This document shows, in pieces, positions 33,889-44,156 of a stretch of DNA of 64,000 bases. The notes beneath the pieces were generated by a model. The model was not told the origin of the DNA. It made no database searches and was given only the letters and a program-made list of their open reading frames with translations. This DNA comes from Prevotella merdae (GTDB lineage Bacteria > Bacteroidota > Bacteroidia > Bacteroidales > Bacteroidaceae): positions 186,733 to 250,732 of the forward strand of contig NZ_LT985324.1 in the NCBI RefSeq assembly GCF_900290275.1, read 5' to 3'. A program made the position numbers and the translations under genes. Position 1 is the stretch's first letter, and every line of letters begins with the position of its first letter.

Positions 33889-35097
33889 ATGTTAGCAAAA
33901 GACAGTAAAATATATATAGCCGGACACCGTGGACTTGTGGGTTCGGCTATTTGGAATAATCTAAAATCACGTGGCTATACCAATCTTATAGGCCGAACTC
34001 ATGCCGAACTCGACCTTACCGACCAGTATGCCGTTGAACGATTCTTCGACGAGGAGCGTCCTGATGCCGTTGTGCTTGCAGCCGCTTTTGTGGGTGGCAT
34101 TATGGCAAACTCGCTATATCGTGCCGATTTTATCATGCAGAACATGAAGATGCAGTGCAATGTTATAAGCAATGCTTATAGTCATGGGGTAAAGAAGCTG
34201 CTGTTCCTTGGATCTACATGTATATATCCCAAGAATGCACCGCAGCCTATGAAGGAGGATGCTCTGCTTACATCGCCGCTTGAATATACCAATGAAGAGT
34301 ATGCTATTGCCAAGATTGCCGGACTGAAGATGTGCGAGAGCTACAATTTGCAGTATGGCACCAACTATATAGCTGTGATGCCAACCAATCTGTATGGTCC
34401 TAACGACAACTTCCACTTGGAGAATTCGCACGTTATGCCAGCTATGATGCGCAAGGTGTATCTTGCTCGACTGATACATGAGGGCGATTGGAAGGCTATA
34501 GAGGTGGATATGAACAAGCGTCCTATTAATCCCGACGCACATCTGCGCGAGAAAATAGGCGAGGGCAATGTTGACGGTTCGTCATCGCACGACCGTATTC
34601 TTGCCGCACTTGCCTATTATGGCATTACTGATAACAAGGTAGTGTTGTGGGGTACAGGCAGTCCGCTGCGCGAGTTCTTATGGAGTGAGGATATGGCAGA
34701 TGCCAGTGTGCATGTGCTGCTTAATGTAGACTTTAAGGACGTTATCGGCATAGAGAAGTATTCGTCGGTGATGTATGGAGTGGATGCAAGCGGTGCTGTA
34801 GACCGCAACAACAGCGAGGGACGTGGTGGTGCTATTCCTTCGCTTGGCGAGATACGCAACTGTCATATCAATGTTGGTACAGGCAAGGAGCTCACTATAC
34901 GTCGACTCTCTGAGCTTGTGGCTCGTACCGTTGGATTTGAGGGTGAGATAGAGTTTGATGCCAGCAAGCCAGACGGAACACCACGCAAGCTTATTGATGT
35001 GGAGAAACTTCACAGTCTTGGCTGGACTCATAAGGTAGAGATAGAAGAAGGTGTGGAGCGATTGTTTGAATGGTATCGCGATAGCCTTAAGGCATAG
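33889..35097 (+). CDS. fcl: GDP-L-fucose synthase
   Basis: A 402-residue epimerase-reductase acting on the Gmd product with NADPH. It shows [12 protein letters not shown] near residue 10, [16 protein letters not shown], and the catalytic Tyr138/Lys142 in EEYAIAK, followed by [12 protein letters not shown]. It is longer than the about 320-residue E. coli enzyme because of an insertion around residues 280-325 ([11 protein letters not shown] to EGRGGAIP), a form I associate with Bacteroidales. Ends shortly before a strong terminator. Confidence 0.95.
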   Translation: MLAKDSKIYIAGHRGLVGSAIWNNLKSRGYTNLIGRTHAELDLTDQYAVERFFDEERPDAVVLAAAFVGGIMANSLYRADFIMQNMKMQCNVISNAYSHGVKKLLFLGSTCIYPKNAPQPMKEDALLTSPLEYTNEEYAIAKIAGLKMCESYNLQYGTNYIAVMPTNLYGPNDNFHLENSHVMPAMMRKVYLARLIHEGDWKAIEVDMNKRPINPDAHLREKIGEGNVDGSSSHDRILAALAYYGITDNKVVLWGTGSPLREFLWSEDMADASVHVLLNVDFKDVIGIEKYSSVMYGVDASGAVDRNNSEGRGGAIPSLGEIRNCHINVGTGKELTIRRLSELVARTVGFEGEIEFDASKPDGTPRKLIDVEKLHSLGWTHKVEIEEGVERLFEWYRDSLKA

Positions 35098-35149
35098 CCA
35101 TTCTGTTGTGCCAATAGCCTTAAAGCAAGAAACAGAAGTAGGCAAAAAT

Positions 35150-35188
35150 AAAAGGAGATACAGCTACAAAGCCGTATCTCCTTTTATT
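35150..35188 (+). terminator. Terminator of gmd-fcl, target of the intron
   Basis: AAAAGGAGATAC and GTATCTCCTTTT form a perfect 12-bp stem with a 12-nt loop and a short T-rich tail. The group II intron begins two bases later. Confidence 0.8.
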
Positions 35189-35612
35189 AGTACGCTCGGC
35201 ATGAGCATTGTCTAACGGGTGAAAGTCCCGAGCAAGCCCTAATAGCGGGAATTGCATAGTCAAAGGCAAGGGTGTTCATCGCGAGATGAAATCTGAAGGA
35301 AGCCCAAGACAAACATCTGACCTAACGGACAGAAACTTCATATAAGGCATGTGACCGTGGGTGAGGTTGCTATTCAAACCAAAGCCCAATAGCTATTCGG
35401 AACGGTCGGTGTAAATGAAGTAGGTATAAGATGGAAAGACAACGCCCTTATCCGAGGAGGTCTCACGGACGCTTCAAATAGTTGTTTTTACGAAAGAAGT
35501 GGAGTAAAGCTTGCCGTGAGAAGTCAGCAGACGTCATAGTAGTGCAACAATCGATAACGTTGCACGAAGGGCTGAACCTAACAATTAAACGATAGTAATT
35601 GAAACATACCTT

Positions 35613-37019
35613 ATGAAGGAAAGAATGCAGAAAACATTATCCCAAGTTAATGGCTGCCCCCAAAGAAATAGGTCGGAAACCGAATGGTATGGGGGAGTGC
35701 AGACCTTCATGTGGATGTGTGAAGACAACATCGTGGAAGTACCATTCGACAAGGAACACCTTTTCGAGCAAATTCTTAGTCCCACAAATCTCAATCGAGC
35801 ATACAAAGCAGTTATGAGAAACAAGGGCTGTGGTGGTATCGACAAGATGTCGTGCGAGCAATTGTTCCCATGGCTCCTGACCAATAAGGATGAACTCACC
35901 CGTTCCTTGATGGACGGTTCTTACCGTCCGAACCCAGTAAAAAGGGTAGAAATACCCAAGGACAATGGCAAGATGCGCCTGTTGGGAATACCTACAGTAG
36001 TAGACCGTCTGGTGCAACAAGCCATCAACCAAGTATTGACTCCCATCTATGAGAACCAATTCTCCAAGACGAGCTACGGCTTCCGTCCGAGAAGAGGATG
36101 CCATGACGCACTACGAGGAGCGCGAAGGATAGTCAACGAAGGCTACATATATGTAGTCGACCTTGACCTTGAACGCTTCTTCGACACGGTGAGCCATAGC
36201 AAACTCATAGAAATCCTCAGCCGTACGATAAAAGACGGCAGAGTGGTCAGTCTTATACACAAATATCTCCGAAGTGGTGTAATGAACAAAGGTTTGTTTG
36301 AAGCGAGCGAGGAAGGAACTCCCCAAGGCGGTCCGCTAAGTCCATTGTTGAGTAACATAATGCTCAACGAATTGGACAAGGAACTTGAACGCAGAGAACT
36401 CCCCTTTGTGCGCTATGCCGATGACTCGATGATATTCTGCAAGTCCAAAAGGGCTGCAATGCGAGTGAAGGAGTCTATAACCCGATTTATAGAGAATACT
36501 CTATATCTCAAAGTCAACAAGGAAAAGACCGTAGTGTCGTATGTGCGCGGAGTGAAATACCTCGGCTACTCCTTTTATGTGATGAAAGGCGAATGCCAAC
36601 TCACGGTGCACCCAAAGTCCAAAGCCAAGATGAAGTCAAGGTTGAAAGAACTGACAAACCGCAGCAATGGATGGGGATATGCCAAGAGAAAGCAGAAGCT
36701 GAAAGAATACATACGAGGTTGGGTCGGCTATTATCACTTTGCCAATATGAAGCGTCTCTTGCTTGTAACAGACGAATGGTTAAGACGTAGAATACGCATG
36801 TGTATATGGAAAGCTTGGAAGAAAGTCAAGACAAAAGTGGCAAACCTCATTAGATGCGGTATCAATAAATACCAAGCATACGAATGGGGTAACACTCGCA
36901 AGGGCTATTGGCGAATAGCTGACAGCCCTGTTCTAAAAAGGGCGATAGATAACAATAAACTACGCTCCGCAGGGTATGCTACTTTAATGGAGGCGTATCT
37001 CGAATGGTATCCAAAATAG
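35613..37019 (+). CDS. ltrA: Group II intron reverse transcriptase/maturase
   Basis: A 468-residue protein inside intron domain IV. RT blocks are clear: GIPTVVDRLVQQAINQVL, KTSYGFRPRRGCHDAL, YVVDLDLERFFDTVSH, GTPQGGPLSPLLSNIML and the active site FVRYADDSM. The thumb/maturase X domain follows (KAKMKSRLKELT, YIRGWVGYYHFA, RRRIRMCIWKAWKKVK). There is no C-terminal HNH endonuclease, as in class C. It helps the intron fold and splice and copies it after reverse splicing into DNA. The reading frame is intact, so the element may be active. Confidence 0.95.
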   Translation: MKERMQKTLSQVNGCPQRNRSETEWYGGVQTFMWMCEDNIVEVPFDKEHLFEQILSPTNLNRAYKAVMRNKGCGGIDKMSCEQLFPWLLTNKDELTRSLMDGSYRPNPVKRVEIPKDNGKMRLLGIPTVVDRLVQQAINQVLTPIYENQFSKTSYGFRPRRGCHDALRGARRIVNEGYIYVVDLDLERFFDTVSHSKLIEILSRTIKDGRVVSLIHKYLRSGVMNKGLFEASEEGTPQGGPLSPLLSNIMLNELDKELERRELPFVRYADDSMIFCKSKRAAMRVKESITRFIENTLYLKVNKEKTVVSYVRGVKYLGYSFYVMKGECQLTVHPKSKAKMKSRLKELTNRSNGWGYAKRKQKLKEYIRGWVGYYHFANMKRLLLVTDEWLRRRIRMCIWKAWKKVKTKVANLIRCGINKYQAYEWGNTRKGYWRIADSPVLKRAIDNNKLRSAGYATLMEAYLEWYPK

Positions 37020-37020
37020 G

Positions 37021-37056
37021 AACCGCCGTATGCGGAACCGCACGTACGGTGGTGTG
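37021..37056 (+). ncRNA. Group II intron domain V
   Basis: The hairpin ACCGCCGTATGCGG, loop AACC, CGCACGTACGGTGGT is the catalytic domain V; the triad read from the 5' strand is CGC, which marks class C. Confidence 0.8.
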
Positions 37057-37125
37057 AGAGGTCGGAAAACGAAAGTAGGAAGAAAACTGCTTCGTTTTCC
37101 TCCTACTCGATTTAATACATATTTA

Positions 37126-38460
37126 TTATACTATACCCTGTGCCATCATAGCCTTGGCAACCTTAAGGAAGCCAGTAACGTTAGCACCGCGTACATAGTT
37201 TACGTAGCCATCAGCCTGTGTGCCATACTTGACACAGTTGGCATGAATCTCGTTCATGATATTGTGCAACTTAGTGTCGACCTCTTCGCTGCTCCAACGC
37301 AAACGTTCAGAGTTCTGAGTCATCTCAAGACCTGATACAGCAACACCGCCAGCATTGGCAGCCTTACCTGGAGCATAAAGCAATTTAGCATCCTGGAATA
37401 CCTTGATAGCCTCAGGAGTAGAAGGCATGTTAGCGCCCTCGCTTACGGCTATAATGCCGTTGGCAACAAGAGTGCGTGCATCATCACCGTCAATCTCATT
37501 CTGTGTAGCAGAAGGAAGAGCAATGTCTGCCTTCTCGCCCCAAGGACGTGCACCGGCAACATACTTAACGCCATATTCTTCGGCATACTCGCGAATACGT
37601 CCGCGCTCAACATTCTTAAGCTCCTTTACATAAGCAAGCTTCTCTGCGTCGATGCCATCTGGATCGTAGATATAGCCATCCGAATCGGAAAGTGTAACTG
37701 GAATAGCACCAAGCTGTATAAGCTTCTCTACTGTATACTGTGCTACATTGCCCGAACCACTAACCAATACGCGCTTGCCCTTGATGTCAATGCCACGTGT
37801 CTTGAGCATGTTGTCAAGGAAGTAGACATTGCCATAACCAGTAGCCTCAGGACGAATGAGAGAGCCACCAAACTCCTGACCCTTACCGGTAAGAACACCA
37901 ACAAATGTGTGTGTTAGCTTCTTGTACTGACCGAACATATAGCCAACCTCACGTCCGCCTACACCGATATCGCCAGCAGGAACGTCCTCGTCAGGACCAA
38001 TATGACGGTAAAGTTCGTTCATGAACGCCTGGCAGAAACGCATAACCTCAGCATTGCTCTTGCCACGTGGCGAGAAGTCGGAACCACCCTTGCCACCACC
38101 CATAGGCAATGTTGTAAGGGCATTCTTGAATGTTTGCTCGAAGGCAAGGAACTTCAAGATAGATGGGTTTACTGAAGCGTGGAAACGAATGCCGCCTTTG
38201 TACGGGCCAATGGCATTGTTATGCTGAATACGATAGCCCATGTTGGTCTGAACATTGCCCTTGTCGTCTACCCATGTTACACGGAACGATATAATACGAT
38301 CTGGAATGCAAAGGCGCTCAATAAGGTTGGCGCGGTCGAATTCAGGGTGACGGTTGTACTCCTCCTCGATAGTTCCGAGGACCTGACTAACGGCCTGTAT
38401 ATATTCAGGCTCGTTAGGGAAGCGCTGCTTTAGGCGCTCTACAGTTTCTAATGCGTTCAT
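37126..38460 (-). CDS. gdhA: Glutamate dehydrogenase (NADP-type, hexameric)
   Basis: A 444-residue enzyme that makes glutamate from 2-oxoglutarate and ammonium, the main ammonia-assimilation route in Bacteroidales. Substrate site GPYKGGIRFH, catalytic Lys in PMGGGKGGSDF, GDIGVGGREVGYMFGQY, and the dinucleotide fold VLVSGSGNVAQY are all present. Length and start (MNALETVERLKQRF) are those of the 445-residue small-hexamer family. Cofactor preference is inferred from the family. Convergent with the intron and fcl. Confidence 0.97.
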   Translation of the reverse strand: MNALETVERLKQRFPNEPEYIQAVSQVLGTIEEEYNRHPEFDRANLIERLCIPDRIISFRVTWVDDKGNVQTNMGYRIQHNNAIGPYKGGIRFHASVNPSILKFLAFEQTFKNALTTLPMGGGKGGSDFSPRGKSNAEVMRFCQAFMNELYRHIGPDEDVPAGDIGVGGREVGYMFGQYKKLTHTFVGVLTGKGQEFGGSLIRPEATGYGNVYFLDNMLKTRGIDIKGKRVLVSGSGNVAQYTVEKLIQLGAIPVTLSDSDGYIYDPDGIDAEKLAYVKELKNVERGRIREYAEEYGVKYVAGARPWGEKADIALPSATQNEIDGDDARTLVANGIIAVSEGANMPSTPEAIKVFQDAKLLYAPGKAANAGGVAVSGLEMTQNSERLRWSSEEVDTKLHNIMNEIHANCVKYGTQADGYVNYVRGANVTGFLKVAKAMMAQGIV

Positions 38461-38500
38461 TCTTTTATTAGTGTTTAATGTTGTTTTTATTTAAATCTTT

Positions 38501-39847
38501 TTACCTATCCAAAAGTGATGAGTATTCTTTAACGTCGAGCACATTCTTGTAAGCCGGGCGTATGATTCGTCTGCCCTCCATATTAAGCTCTTCTATACGG
38601 TGTGCCATCCAGCCTACGATACGTGCCATGGCGAATATTGGGGTGTATATTTCCTGTGGCAAACCAATCATCTCGTATATGAATCCCGAATAGAAATCGA
38701 CGTTGGCGCATATTGGTTTCTTCGTGTTGCGATGAGCCTTTACACACTTGATGCCTTCTTGCTCGAGCAGACGCAGAAACTCGTACTCTTTCTCGCGGCC
38801 TTTTTCCTTTGCCAGTTCGCCTGCAAGACGCTTAAGCTCCTTGGCTCGTGGGTCGCTTAGTGTGTATACTGCATGACCGATGCCATATATAAGTCCGGTC
38901 TTGTCGTACACCTCTTTGTTGAGAATACGGTTGAGATATGTGTCAATCTCGTCTACAGAGGTCCAGTCTTGTATCTGTTCCTTAAGGTGATGAATCATAT
39001 TTATCACCTTGATATTGGCTCCTCCGTGCAGCGGACCCTTAAGCGAACCGATGCCAGCAGCAATGCTTGAGTAGGTGTCGGTACGGCTTGATGACGTTAC
39101 ACGTACCGTGAATGTAGAGTTGTTACCGCCACCGTGTTCTGCCTGAATTATAAGCAAGAGGTCGAGCATACGTGCATCAAGCTCGGTGAAGTCCTCGTGC
39201 TTGAGCATATACAGGAAGTTCTCGGCAATCGACATATTCTCTCTTGGGTGACGTATGTGCAGCGATCTGCCCTGTACACTGTGTCTGTAGATATTGTACG
39301 CGTATGCGATAATAGTAGGAAAGCGTGCTATAAGCTCCACCGCCTGACGCATAAGGTTGTCTCTTGAGAGGTCGTCTGGGTTTGGGTCGAACGTATACAT
39401 CTCCAACACACTACGTGCAAGTATGTTCATGATGTTCGAACCTTCGAGGTCGATGATATGCACAATGGTCTTATGATCGAGCGACATATTGTCGTTGATA
39501 AGTTCCTTAAAGGCTTCAAGGTCCTCTTTGTCGGGCAGATTGCCTGAGAGTAGAAGGTAGGCAATTTCCTCAAATCCGAAACGGCGCTCATTTATGATAG
39601 GAGTTACAAGGTCATCAAGTTCGTAGCCACGATAGAAGAGTTTTCCTTCTGTAGGCTCAAGATGTCCGTCTTCGGCCCGTTCGTAGCCTACAACATTACC
39701 TATATTGGTAAGTCCAACAAGTACACCGCTGCCGTCTTCATTGCGTAATCCACGCTTGACACCGTATTTTTGAAACAAAGCGTTGTCTATCTTGCATGAG
39801 TTTTTTACCTCGTCAGATAATTTGTATATCAAATATTCCTTGTTCAT
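38501..39847 (-). CDS. gltA: Citrate synthase
   Basis: A 448-residue citrate synthase that condenses acetyl-CoA and oxaloacetate. The catalytic His/Asp region is visible: AEHGGGNNSTFTVR, GPLHGGANIKV and GIGHAVYTLSDPRA; the C-terminal arginine region is FAMARIVGWMAHRIEE. The Bacteroidota form with a long N terminus and the NNSTF insert is recognisable. It lies directly upstream of gdhA on the same strand (40 bp apart), so carbon entry to 2-oxoglutarate and its amination may be co-expressed. Confidence 0.95.
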   Translation of the reverse strand: MNKEYLIYKLSDEVKNSCKIDNALFQKYGVKRGLRNEDGSGVLVGLTNIGNVVGYERAEDGHLEPTEGKLFYRGYELDDLVTPIINERRFGFEEIAYLLLSGNLPDKEDLEAFKELINDNMSLDHKTIVHIIDLEGSNIMNILARSVLEMYTFDPNPDDLSRDNLMRQAVELIARFPTIIAYAYNIYRHSVQGRSLHIRHPRENMSIAENFLYMLKHEDFTELDARMLDLLLIIQAEHGGGNNSTFTVRVTSSSRTDTYSSIAAGIGSLKGPLHGGANIKVINMIHHLKEQIQDWTSVDEIDTYLNRILNKEVYDKTGLIYGIGHAVYTLSDPRAKELKRLAGELAKEKGREKEYEFLRLLEQEGIKCVKAHRNTKKPICANVDFYSGFIYEMIGLPQEIYTPIFAMARIVGWMAHRIEELNMEGRRIIRPAYKNVLDVKEYSSLLDR

Positions 39848-40010
39848 AAATGCTACCGTTTTATCCTTAAAAAATCTCTCTATTTCTTTTTCGGATACAA
39901 AAGTACTAATTATATTTTATTTTGCAACTATTTATTGATTAAAAATAACGAAATGATTGGTTTTTATTGTAATTAGGATAAAAATGCAGCAAAGTAACAA
40001 TAAAAAAGAA

Positions 40011-40035
40011 CGCCAACAGCAATTAACTGTTGGCG
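40011..40035 (-). terminator. Terminator overlapping the MFS gene stop
   Basis: CGCCAACAG and CTGTTGGCG form a 9-bp stem that includes the last codons (the stop ends at 40023); on the minus strand it is followed by TTCTTTTTTATTG. Confidence 0.75.
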
Positions 40036-41570
40036 ACCTTCTTTTCTTTCTTTTTCATCATACGTCCCACAAAGTTCCATGTAGGCATTTTCTTTAGAGT
40101 GCTGCGCACAGGCTGTACATCCCATAGCAGGAAGACAATCAACACGCCTATTGCCACAAAGCAAGTGTAGCCATATAGTTGTCTTATGCTGATAGACATA
40201 ATGCCAGTCATGTCATAAGGCAGACCTCGTCCTAGGTTGTCGGCTATTTGATGACGCAGTGCAAAACTGTAAAGTCCAGAGCACAGTGTGGCTATCGGAC
40301 CGTTTCGGATAATACCTGCCATAGTCAGTCCCATAAAGAAATGTGCAAATGGCATTGCTTCCTCAAGGTATATGGTAAGTGTTGTAAAGAATATGGCATT
40401 GCCGAACGAGCGCATAAACACTGGCAAATACAACGCTTCGATGTTTAGTCCAGGCATTATAAGCAAGTACATCAGCACTGGATAGGCTGCGAGTGATGCC
40501 ACGCCAACTGTCAGTAACTGCGTGTATTTAAGCTTAAAAACCTTAATCCATACCAAGCAGAACAGACATCCTGCCAGTGCCGCTGTCCATTCCACAAAGT
40601 TTAGGACATTTGTGGTAAATGTGCCAAAGTGTAATACTCCGCTCGTAAATGCAGTCTGCAGAACCTTAGGTGTAGAACCCATAAACTCTACAAAGGCAAA
40701 GAGCACAAGCAACTGCCATAGCCTTTTATACTTCCATGCCTCTGGGGCTATATAGGCATGGCGTATGTTGAGCATACGTCCGATGCACAGGCATAGTGTC
40801 AATATAAACATAATAGCTGCTGCCTGCATCTCGGGAGCATTGAGCCAGTTGTAGTATTCGCCGTAGTTGAAAAACCATATAAATTCAATCATTACCAGCG
40901 ACCACAGCACACAGCCCAAATAGTCGATACTAACAAAGGGCAGTGGCTTCATAAAGCGAAAGTTGTGTGTGGTAATCATCACCGTCAGCGCAACAGTCAG
41001 TAGCAGCCCAATCATAAGCCAGTTAATGATGCGCCAGTCTTGGTATATATATATAAGGTGTTCGGTAATCCACGGCGAGAGGAACATGTTGCCGAGCACC
41101 AAGCAGTATAGCAAGGGGAAGAATATGGCGAAGTCGCGCTTTGGTGTCATCCACAACTGTATTGTAGACATGCACTCAAAGCATCCACAAAGCTTGAAGA
41201 ATCCCGCAATATATGCAAGCACGCACATAAGTACCACTGACTGGGTGTACATTATAAGAATGTTGCACACGGCTATCATCAATGCTGCATTGATAAGCAA
41301 TTGTCTGTTTGTAAAGCGAAACTTCATTCGGAAGAGCATAGGGAAGGGCATGTTTACACCCACCACGTTGCACATCACAATCATTAGCACATCTTCGCGC
41401 TTAAGACTGTATTCGCCCATAACCTGACTCATGGCTCCACCGTATATGCCACTCGACATTAGAAAGATGAATGCAAATGCAAGGTATATCCACGGCTGTA
41501 GGCGTCGTGGTATATATGGATTGAATGAGGGAACACGAAACGGTCCCTGAAGTGTTGGAGGTCCTGCCAT
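40023..41570 (-). CDS. MFS drug exporter (EmrB/DHA2-like)
   Basis: A membrane protein of about 515 residues with some 13-14 predicted helices (such as PWIYLAFAFIFLMSSGIYGG near the start). In the fourth helix region QVVLMCVLAYIAGFFKLCG and the loop WMTPKRDF resemble DHA2 drug:H+ antiporters. The ATG at 41570 (MAGPPTLQGPFRVP) is chosen because the longer frame starts at a TTG and would sit right after the HlyD stop. It follows an EmrA-like adaptor and a TolC, so the three form a tripartite exporter. The substrate is unknown. Confidence 0.8.
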   Translation of the reverse strand: MAGPPTLQGPFRVPSFNPYIPRRLQPWIYLAFAFIFLMSSGIYGGAMSQVMGEYSLKREDVLMIVMCNVVGVNMPFPMLFRMKFRFTNRQLLINAALMIAVCNILIMYTQSVVLMCVLAYIAGFFKLCGCFECMSTIQLWMTPKRDFAIFFPLLYCLVLGNMFLSPWITEHLIYIYQDWRIINWLMIGLLLTVALTVMITTHNFRFMKPLPFVSIDYLGCVLWSLVMIEFIWFFNYGEYYNWLNAPEMQAAAIMFILTLCLCIGRMLNIRHAYIAPEAWKYKRLWQLLVLFAFVEFMGSTPKVLQTAFTSGVLHFGTFTTNVLNFVEWTAALAGCLFCLVWIKVFKLKYTQLLTVGVASLAAYPVLMYLLIMPGLNIEALYLPVFMRSFGNAIFFTTLTIYLEEAMPFAHFFMGLTMAGIIRNGPIATLCSGLYSFALRHQIADNLGRGLPYDMTGIMSISIRQLYGYTCFVAIGVLIVFLLWDVQPVRSTLKKMPTWNFVGRMMKKKEKKVANS

Positions 41571-41630
41571 TTGAGTTGTCTTTTTGTTGTTAGGTTCAGC
41601 GTATATCAACGTTTGTCCTAACGTTTGTTT

Positions 41631-42665
41631 CTATTTTTCTATGTTAACGTCTGCGTTCTCTCCGGCACGCAACATAGTTACCAACTTGGGGTCGTTGTTG
41701 GTTGTTATCTTTATACGTACAGGCACACGCTGTTCTACCTTTACAAAATTGCCAGTGGCATTGTCAACCGGAATCATAGAGTAGGCACTGCCAGCAGCTG
41801 CCGATATCGACTCAACCACGCCATTGAACTTGGCACCGGGCAATGCGTCTGTTGTAAACTCAACCTTGTTTCCTATCTTTATGCCATCCATTTGCGATTC
41901 GCGGTAGTTGGCTGTTATCCATACCTCTTTGTCGCTCACGATGCGTGCAAGCATCTGTCCGGGCTGCACAAGCTGACCCTCGTGTATGTCCTTGCGACTC
42001 ATAACACCATCGCAAGTAGCCACTATTATTGTATACGACAAGTTGAGTCGTGCCAAGTGTACTTGTGCTTCTGCCACACTCTCACCAGCATGTTGTCCGT
42101 CTAGTTCGTGGTTTTGCACATTCTTTACAGAAGCAGCCGACTCTCTTCGGCCTTTTGCCTGTTCGTATCGTGCTTTGGCTGCAAGATATCGCGTGTGAGC
42201 ATTGTCGTACTGTTGGCGTGTTACGGCATCTTTGGCTATCAAAACAGTAAAGCGGTCGAAGTCGGCTTTTGCATTTATCATATCCACACGTGCCTCTTCT
42301 ATGCCAGCCGAAGCTGTCGACACGTTGCTTGCTGTTGTGGTCATGCTTGCCGATACAGCCGATGAACCCGACTTACGTCCTTTTAGTCCTGCCTCAGCCT
42401 GTGCTAGGGCAAGTCTGAATTCAGCATCTTCTATTATCACGAGTGTATCGCCTTTCTTTACATGCTGAAAGTCGTTGAAACGTATCTCCTTTATAAATCC
42501 GGGTACACGTGTGTTGATAGGAGTAATGTGGCGGCACACTTGTGCATCGTCTGTATATTCCATACCCATAGGATGCCAGAAATGGCTGAACGCCCAAACT
42601 GCGCATGCAGCTACAATACACACCACTACTACGTTGTAAATTCTTTTTATCTGTTTCTTGTTCAT
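41631..42665 (-). CDS. EmrA/HlyD-like membrane fusion protein
   Basis: A 344-residue adaptor with a single N-terminal helix (VVVVCIVAACAVWAF), the EmrA-type lipoyl start (YTDDAQVCRHITPINTRVPG), an Ala-rich coiled coil (about 75-185), and a beta barrel (ATCDGVMSRKDIHEGQLVQPG). It connects the MFS pump to TolC. It lies 34 bp downstream of TolC and upstream of the MFS gene. Its start and length are as expected. Confidence 0.9.
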   Translation of the reverse strand: MNKKQIKRIYNVVVVCIVAACAVWAFSHFWHPMGMEYTDDAQVCRHITPINTRVPGFIKEIRFNDFQHVKKGDTLVIIEDAEFRLALAQAEAGLKGRKSGSSAVSASMTTTASNVSTASAGIEEARVDMINAKADFDRFTVLIAKDAVTRQQYDNAHTRYLAAKARYEQAKGRRESAASVKNVQNHELDGQHAGESVAEAQVHLARLNLSYTIIVATCDGVMSRKDIHEGQLVQPGQMLARIVSDKEVWITANYRESQMDGIKIGNKVEFTTDALPGAKFNGVVESISAAAGSAYSMIPVDNATGNFVKVEQRVPVRIKITTNNDPKLVTMLRAGENADVNIEK

Positions 42666-42699
42666 TGCTGTTTATATGTGTTTGTTTATGTCGTTGTTG

Positions 42700-44010
42700 T
42701 TAAATTTCGCCGGCAGCATACTTCAGTTGATAGTATGCGTATAGTATGTTTATTCTTGCGTCTACCTCTTGTAGCTCAGCGTTGAGCCTTATGTTTGATG
42801 CGTCCACCATATCGGTTATCAGTGCCAGCTGTCCCAGGTAGCGTGCGTTCACCACGTTATAGTTTTGTCTTGCCAGTTCCACGCTCTTGCGTTGTGTGTC
42901 AAGCTCGGTATATGTCTGCATATATTTAATGTATGCAGCGTTAGTGCGGTTATCTATAGCTTCGCGTTGCACGTTGTATTGTTGCTGTGCTATCTGTGTT
43001 TGGGCAGCAGCTTGTCGCACCTGTTTGTTCTTTTTGTAAAGTGCTCCGATGTTGTATTTCACGCCAACGCCTACGTACCAAATATTGAGATTCTTGTCTA
43101 TGGGTGGTAGCTCGAAGGTTATCGGGCCGTCAAAATTGTTGGCAGCTACTATTGCCACCTTTGGCAGAAGCTCGCTCTTAGCTATGCGTTCTTTCTGTTG
43201 TGCAATGCCAATGTTCAGTCGGCTCTGTTCGAGCAGCGGCGATGTATTGGTCGAACGGCTTTGCCATGCAGCCTCAGGGTCGCGTGGCAGAGATGTCGAT
43301 ACCAATGTAGTGTCGGGCAGAACGTTTGTTTGCTGTGGCAAGGCAAGTGTGTTGCACAGTTGATGGTTCAGTATCTTTCGTGTGTTCTGCAGCTGTTCAA
43401 GACCAAGACTAAGTTGCTCCATCTGTAGCTCGTAACGCGTTATGTCGTTTTTTAGAGCCATACCTTGCTGCTGTCGTTGCTTGATGTCGGCTATCAGTTG
43501 TCGAGTCAAACTCATGTTTTCACGATACACGCGCATGCGGTTGTCCACCTTATATAAGTCGAGATACTGTCCGAGAGCTAAGAAGCGTGCTTGTTGACGT
43601 GTAAGTACAACGCCAGTTTCGGCTTGTTTTTTGCCTAATTCTGCAAGCTTTATGCCAGCGCTTAGCGCACCTCCAGTGTACACCGCCTGCTGTGCTTCGA
43701 GTGCAAACGAGTTGCCTAAATGAGGGGAATGCAATCCGTGAGCGTTAGAGAAATCACGGTCGGTTAGCAATGCATTGCCAATATAGCTTACTGATAGATT
43801 TGCCGACAAATCGGGTAAGCGTTGTGACAATGCTGCGTCTATGCCGTGTTGAGCTGCATCGACGTTTGTTTTGGCTGCGGCAAGTGTGCATGAGCCTTGC
43901 TCAACACGTTCAAACAGTTGCTCTAGCGTCATCGGCATTGCTGTCTGTGCGCAGACATTTGGTGTGGCAGCAAGCAATAATAAGGTAGGGAAAATAATGT
44001 TCTTTGTCAC
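42700..44010 (-). CDS. TolC-family outer-membrane factor of the Emr-like pump
   Basis: A 436-residue outer-membrane duct with a signal peptide (MTKNIIFPTLLLLAATPNVCAQ) and two helical repeats, ending YAYYQLKYAAGEI. It shares the fold but little sequence with the TolC protein at 29-30.5 kb, so the two operons are separate acquisitions. First gene of the operon; -7 box TACCTTTG at 44044-44051 gives a leader of about 27 nt. A divergent AraC regulator is 146 bp away. Confidence 0.88.
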   Translation of the reverse strand: MTKNIIFPTLLLLAATPNVCAQTAMPMTLEQLFERVEQGSCTLAAAKTNVDAAQHGIDAALSQRLPDLSANLSVSYIGNALLTDRDFSNAHGLHSPHLGNSFALEAQQAVYTGGALSAGIKLAELGKKQAETGVVLTRQQARFLALGQYLDLYKVDNRMRVYRENMSLTRQLIADIKQRQQQGMALKNDITRYELQMEQLSLGLEQLQNTRKILNHQLCNTLALPQQTNVLPDTTLVSTSLPRDPEAAWQSRSTNTSPLLEQSRLNIGIAQQKERIAKSELLPKVAIVAANNFDGPITFELPPIDKNLNIWYVGVGVKYNIGALYKKNKQVRQAAAQTQIAQQQYNVQREAIDNRTNAAYIKYMQTYTELDTQRKSVELARQNYNVVNARYLGQLALITDMVDASNIRLNAELQEVDARINILYAYYQLKYAAGEI

Positions 44011-44043
44011 CTGAAATATATTTAATTGTTATTTTTTCGGGTG

Positions 44044-44051
44044 CAAAGGTA
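44044..44051 (-). promoter_or_regulatory. -7 box of the TolC-Emr operon
   Basis: TACCTTTG on the minus strand. No TTTG is found about 20 bp upstream, so activation by the divergent AraC protein is plausible. Confidence 0.5.
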
Positions 44052-44156
44052 TTACTTTTCGGTTATCTGTGCGTTTTAGATTTTTCCATGTATATGGACT
44101 ATTAGGGAATATATGTTCGTTTATTTCACATAAAATAGCGATATTTGCAGACGATT

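Larger units (their letters stand above)
35190..37111 (+). mobile_element. Group IIC intron with reverse transcriptase
   Basis: A 1922-bp retroelement. The 5' end GTACGCTCGGC (consensus GTGCG) opens a domain I with the typical GTCTAACGGGTGAAAGTCCC stretch. Domain V at 37021-37056 has the CGC catalytic triad of class C rather than AGC. Domain VI is the hairpin GTAGGAAGAAAAC/GTTTTCCTCCTAC ending CTACTCGAT. It encodes an RT without an endonuclease domain and sits immediately after a transcription terminator, the known preference of class C introns. The 3' end is 14 bp from the gdhA stop codon. Ends are placed by eye and could shift by a base or two. Confidence 0.85.
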
